Positions 60,794 to 64,000 of a stretch of DNA of 64,000 bases are shown here, piece by piece (positions within the stretch are counted from its first letter, which is position 1; every line of letters begins with the position of its first letter). Origin of the DNA: Pseudovibrio sp. M1P-2-3 (GTDB lineage: Bacteria > Pseudomonadota > Alphaproteobacteria > Rhizobiales > Stappiaceae); assembly GCF_031501865.1 (NCBI RefSeq), contig NZ_JARRCW010000001.1, forward strand, positions 2,501,001-2,565,000, read 5' to 3'. The position numbers and the translations under genes are program-made. Below the pieces are notes generated by a model, which was not told the DNA's origin, ran no database searches, and saw nothing but the letters and a program-made list of their open reading frames with translations.

Positions 60794-62014
60794 CTACTCA
60801 ATACCCATGCAGTTGGCGTAAAAAGTAGTTGTAGCAGGCCAGTCAGAGAAGACTTTCTCAACCCCAACGTCTTGCGCTAGAACATGGAGAAGATCGAAGA
60901 CAGTGCCTTCGCTAGTGACATCTTCCGCAATGCTCTGATAATACCAGCCACCCTTGTTATGGGAGATCAACCCGGAACGCTCCAAGGACCAAGTGATGAT
61001 ATTAAGCCCTGCTTCATTTGCCGCTTTTGCGTAAGCAGAGGGTACAATCTTGCCATCTTCGCTTGCCACAAGCACCCAGAGCGGCGGAGCAATGTAGTTG
61101 ACACCCATTTCCTTGAGCTCAGTCATAGAAGGCTTAAAGCTGGACAGGGTTGAGGGGTCGAAACTTGGATCATCATAACGTCCATCCAAGTAAACCGCCT
61201 GCTTGCCAAACTCTGGCTCCGCTTTAATCCAGTAAAGAACATCATCTAAAGAAAAGGATTGAGCGTAAACATCAGAAGCAGGAATACCTGCCGCTTTGTA
61301 CTCATCAATCATTTTCTGGGCATAGTCCTGCTGGCTAAACCCGTCAAAAGGCATGTCCACACTTGGGGCCTTCAACTCCGGTGTAAACTTGACACCGAGT
61401 TCCTTGAAAAGCGCAATGGACTGCGCATGCGTCATGAGTGTTCCACCCGCCCCAGCTCCGGAATAAAGATCCGTACGCCAGCTCGCCGTTCCTTTCATGA
61501 AGGCCGCAACGGTTGTTGCCGCCTTGTCTGAAGCGTCCATTTTGCCGTATAGGCCTTGAAATTCTTCAAGAGTAATCTCAGAGGTTCGACATTCGGCCGC
61601 CGCATCTTTCCCGTCAGTCGCAGGTGTAAATGGGGTCACACAGGTACTGGCCAGATCAGTTGCAAGAATATTGGTCGTCGTAGCCAGATCATTTTGCGAG
61701 TGGCGGCAAACCAACTCTTTATCCTTGGTGAAAGTGACGTCACATTCCAGAACACCTGCCCCCATAAGGGCACCAGCACGATAAGACTGTTTTGTATGTT
61801 CAGGAAATTGTAGTGGTGCTCCCCTGTGCCCAATGGAAAAGCTAGAGGGTTTTGCAGTGGCATTCACACAGGCACGTAACTTGTCCTTTAACGGCCCCTC
61901 TTGCATTTGCTCTACGAGAAAGGCGGGGCGCGGACCCAATTGAACGGCTTGTGCGGCAACTGTAAAACTTGCACCTGCCATGAGACCAAGTGCTGCGCTA
62001 CGGATTAAACGCAT
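60794..62014 (-). CDS. Secreted glycerophosphodiester phosphodiesterase
   Basis: 406 residues. Signal peptide 1-23 (ending VAAQA). GDPD TIM-barrel: [14 protein letters not shown] (61-74; His63, Arg64, Glu72), '[18 protein letters not shown]' (89-106; Glu90, Asp92, His105) and a C-terminal '[13 protein letters not shown]'. The RHSQ variant of the usual HD motif is normal in this longer subfamily. It hydrolyses deacylated phospholipids to sn-glycerol-3-phosphate plus an alcohol in the periplasm. No ugp transporter or glpF is adjacent. Confidence 0.92.
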   Translation of the reverse strand: MRLIRSAALGLMAGASFTVAAQAVQLGPRPAFLVEQMQEGPLKDKLRACVNATAKPSSFSIGHRGAPLQFPEHTKQSYRAGALMGAGVLECDVTFTKDKELVCRHSQNDLATTTNILATDLASTCVTPFTPATDGKDAAAECRTSEITLEEFQGLYGKMDASDKAATTVAAFMKGTASWRTDLYSGAGAGGTLMTHAQSIALFKELGVKFTPELKAPSVDMPFDGFSQQDYAQKMIDEYKAAGIPASDVYAQSFSLDDVLYWIKAEPEFGKQAVYLDGRYDDPSFDPSTLSSFKPSMTELKEMGVNYIAPPLWVLVASEDGKIVPSAYAKAANEAGLNIITWSLERSGLISHNKGGWYYQSIAEDVTSEGTVFDLLHVLAQDVGVEKVFSDWPATTTFYANCMGIE

Positions 62015-62241
62015 GAAAGTTATCTCCCAATATTGTCTTTTATTGCGTTCTTATTTAACCGGATGACTTTAGGGTGCTACGTATAATTTCGTAGCCCATA
62101 AATGAAGTTGTCCACTAGGATATAAGAGGCAGGTTACTTTTTTCCGCAAGCCTTCTGAAAAAAAGTAAAACCTCTTGCAGATCAATCACCAAAGCTCCTT
62201 ACGCAGCCCAAGCACCAATAAGTGGGCGTTGTTATGTTTTT

Positions 62242-62607
62242 TCAGGAGATATCCCTCTCCTTTGCTCTATGCCTGATTTTGGAATCCTCAGGGGCTTCAC
62301 CACGCCTCCACATGCCATAGTCTCGCTGAACCTTTGCCACTCGCAAGCGATAGTCATCAAATACACTGAATCGTCCTTCTGATTGTACTTTCCTATGCTG
62401 CTCAAGTGTACGCCATTGATGCACCGCTGCTTCATCACGCCAAAAAGAAAGGGACATGAAACGATTGGGATCTCCAAGAGATTGAAAGCGTTCAACTGAG
62501 ATAAACCCATCAACTTTCTCTAAAAGCGGTCGTAATTCCTTTGCCATATCAAGGTAGCGATCAAACTGCCCATCAGCAGGTTCCAGTTCAAAGATTACAG
62601 CAATCAT
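62242..62607 (-). CDS. Antibiotic biosynthesis monooxygenase (ABM) family protein
   Basis: 121 residues. A dimeric ferredoxin-like fold is indicated by 'MIAVIFELEPADGQFDRYLD' (1-20), 'VDGFISVERFQSLGDPNRF' (32-50) and 'SFWRDEAAVHQWRTLEQHR' (54-72). Members oxidise polycyclic compounds or degrade haem, or have unknown roles. It overlaps the stop of the NIPSNAP gene by 4 nt, so they are translationally coupled. An extension of about 20 charged residues follows the domain. Confidence 0.85.
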   Translation of the reverse strand: MIAVIFELEPADGQFDRYLDMAKELRPLLEKVDGFISVERFQSLGDPNRFMSLSFWRDEAAVHQWRTLEQHRKVQSEGRFSVFDDYRLRVAKVQRDYGMWRRGEAPEDSKIRHRAKERDIS

Positions 62608-62927
62608 TTTGCTCTCCCGTGCGGTGTAGAGACAAGCTGAAGAAAAGTGCGTTCCTCTCGTAGTAAGAACTTTTCTTTTTGCGCGAACGCATAGTTCTCT
62701 CGGCCCAGCGGATCATAGGCAAGCCTTGCCCGATACGCTTCATATTCCGCTAGAGAGGGAATATTGTAGATGCCATAGGCCAGAGTACTGGAACCTTCAT
62801 GGGGAGCGAAATAGCCAATAAGGTCCGCCCCGCAGCGCGGTATCGCTTCTCCCCAGTTACGCGAATACTGAACAAACTGGTCCCTTTTCACTGGGTCTAT
62901 TTGATAGCGAATAATACAAGTCAACAT
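62604..62927 (-). CDS. NIPSNAP family protein
   Basis: 107 residues, also a dimeric alpha/beta-barrel: 'MLTCIIRYQIDPVKRDQFVQ' (1-20), 'LIGYFAPHEGSSTLAYGIYN' (36-55) and 'ARLAYDPLGRENYAFAQ' (67-83). First gene of a two-gene operon with the ABM protein, under a divergent ArsR-type regulator. This arrangement, small dimeric barrels beside an ArsR/HTH regulator, is common and its substrate unknown. Confidence 0.88.
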   Translation of the reverse strand: MLTCIIRYQIDPVKRDQFVQYSRNWGEAIPRCGADLIGYFAPHEGSSTLAYGIYNIPSLAEYEAYRARLAYDPLGRENYAFAQKEKFLLREERTFLQLVSTPHGRAK

Positions 62928-62957
62928 GGTTGTTCTCCCTTATAGGTATGTGGCTTT

Positions 62958-62969
62958 TGATATATATCA
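62958..62969. promoter_or_regulatory. Palindrome TGATATATATCA in the divergent promoter
   Basis: A perfect 12-bp palindrome in the 77-bp space between the NIPSNAP gene and the ArsR-type gene, 36 bp before the regulator's ATG. It is the natural candidate operator for that regulator. Confidence 0.45.
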
Positions 62970-63004
62970 TTGCTTGAATTAAATGCTTCGCTTAGAAACG
63001 AACT

Positions 63005-63688
63005 ATGAAAGATGGTCCTGACATTGCCCGTATCGCAACCTTGATTGGTGATCCTGCACGCGCGAACATGCTTACAGCGCTCATGAGTGGCAAAGCCCTA
63101 ACTGCGACAGAGCTCTCGCATGAAGCAGGCATAACCTTGCAAACGGCCAGTGCTCACCTTTCAAAGCTGAGTGAAGGCGGCCTGCTAGCTCCACGCAAGC
63201 AAGGGCGACACAAGTACTTTACTCTTGCCAGTGATGATGTGGCCCACACTTTAGAGAGCCTCATGGGGCTTGCCGCAGGTACCGGACATCTGCGGACACG
63301 CACCGGACCAAAGAACCAAGAGCTGCGCAATGCTCGTGTATGCTACAATCATCTGGCCGGCCAAATGGGCATTAAGATGTATGAGAGCCTTTTGCGCCAA
63401 GGCCATCTGGCACTTGGAGAGAGCGGCATAACAATCTCTCAAAACGGAACCCGATTCCTCGATAGTTTTGGTATTGATTTGGATGCCTTACAGCATAAAA
63501 AGGCCCCTGTGTGCCGGGAGTGTCTGGACTGGAGCGAGCGGCGCACCCACCTCTCTGGCAGCCTTGGCCGTGCCCTTCTGTCTCACATGGAAGGCCTGGG
63601 ATGGGCAAAGCGCGTCCCAGACACACGTATTGTCCGCTTTACGAGGACTGGAGAAAAGCAGTTTCATAAACTCTTTTTTGCTTCGTAA
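63005..63688 (+). CDS. ArsR family regulator with C-terminal extension
   Basis: 227 residues. The winged HTH (about 5-85: 'DPARANMLTALMSGKALTAT', 'TLQTASAHLSKLSEGGLL', 'KQGRHKYFTLAS') is followed by a 130-residue C-terminal part with 'CYNHLAGQMGIKMYESLLRQ' and 'VCRECLDWSERRTHLSGSLG', typical of the longer ArsR subfamily. The Cys in CREC could bind metal or sense thiol stress, but no classic metal box is seen. It probably represses the divergent NIPSNAP-ABM operon. Confidence 0.88.
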   Translation: MKDGPDIARIATLIGDPARANMLTALMSGKALTATELSHEAGITLQTASAHLSKLSEGGLLAPRKQGRHKYFTLASDDVAHTLESLMGLAAGTGHLRTRTGPKNQELRNARVCYNHLAGQMGIKMYESLLRQGHLALGESGITISQNGTRFLDSFGIDLDALQHKKAPVCRECLDWSERRTHLSGSLGRALLSHMEGLGWAKRVPDTRIVRFTRTGEKQFHKLFFAS

Positions 63689-64000
63689 CGGTACCGAGGC
63701 GTGAATTTACAACCACAAAACAACAGTACGGCCACTGTCACCACTCCCAACTTGGAGCTTGAGCAAAAAAAGCTCATTTAGTGGATTTCACCTTACTGGT
63801 ACATTGCCATGCGGCGCTTCTCCAGCCCTTTATGACTTATCGCAGAAGGTGGAGCACGTAGCGTTCAATTGTATTTACGCTTTGCGCTCGAACTTATTTA
63901 TTTAGAGTGAAATACTCAGAAGTGGCGTAGCCTTTCATACACTGGCATATTTTTCTACGGCTTATACACCTCCCCCCCTCCCGTCGGAGAAGGCAAGCAC
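63689..64000. other. Right-end spacer, no gene seen
   Basis: 312 bp after the ArsR-type gene. I see no ORF with a ribosome site. Imperfect A/T-rich and C/T-rich stretches, and a C-rich run at the very end. Confidence 0.4.

Overview
The window looks like chromosomal DNA of a mid-GC marine alphaproteobacterium of the Hyphomicrobiales/Stappiaceae kind; a Pseudovibrio-like organism is my guess, not something the sequence proves. The reasons are the mixture of cobT/cobS, a DUF900 lipoprotein hydrolase, a DUF1289 protein, a TIGR02281-type aspartic protease, an HisQ/HisM-type amino-acid uptake operon, and several surface or toxin giants (RTX/FG-GAP protein, autotransporter, Tc-like toxin). No rRNA, tRNA, CRISPR array or prophage was seen.

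Layout. 1-5.3 kb: start of a DMT permease, an RTX/seven-FG-GAP surface protein and a small two-gene membrane operon. 5.5-28.9 kb: mostly housekeeping genes. These are mrp, a Tat-exported cpdB, a BLUF photoreceptor, mobA-moeA, a SABATH-like methyltransferase, an amino-acid ABC transporter without its ATPase gene, a hydroxyacid dehydrogenase, an Lrp regulator, UDG/GST, a histidine kinase, a LysR-pirin-FMN reductase group, GFA, Nudix, cobT/cobS, a DUF900 lipoprotein, a blasticidin-deaminase-like protein and a HAD phosphatase. 29.1-35 kb: an accessory zone with a glycosidase-like protein, an SDR, a ceramidase, decayed small genes, and an IS630-type element that splits a gene in two. 35-37.9 kb: DUF1289, aspartic protease, TSUP exporter, dusA. 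38.6-43.1 kb: a 1488-residue autotransporter with 150-bp internal repeats.

43.2-49.4 kb holds an envelope-stress locus equivalent to E. coli yjfIJKLMC (DUF2170, PspA, DUF2491, DUF350, DUF1190, ATP-grasp ligase) built around a two-TM potassium channel. A frameshifted flotillin C-terminus lies at its edge. A second copy of the IS follows, in the same orientation as the first, so the two form 1160-bp direct repeats 15,978 bp apart. 50.8-60.3 kb is a compact Tc (ABC) toxin-like pair. One gene is a TPR-bearing TcA-like pore protein of only about 1217 residues. The other is an SpvB/TcB/RHS cage ending in a 236-residue C-terminal region with an HELYH zinc-peptidase motif. The window closes with a secreted glycerophosphodiesterase and a small ABM/NIPSNAP operon under a divergent ArsR-type regulator.

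The most interesting parts are the Tc-like locus (TPR architecture plus a putative metallopeptidase payload), the PspA/ATP-grasp/K+-channel locus whose DUF2170 protein carries an antitoxin-like N-terminal extension, and the IS630-type copies (A7 frameshift, start codon buried in a perfect hairpin, apparent 3-bp target duplications, one copy breaking a gene that can be reconstructed exactly).
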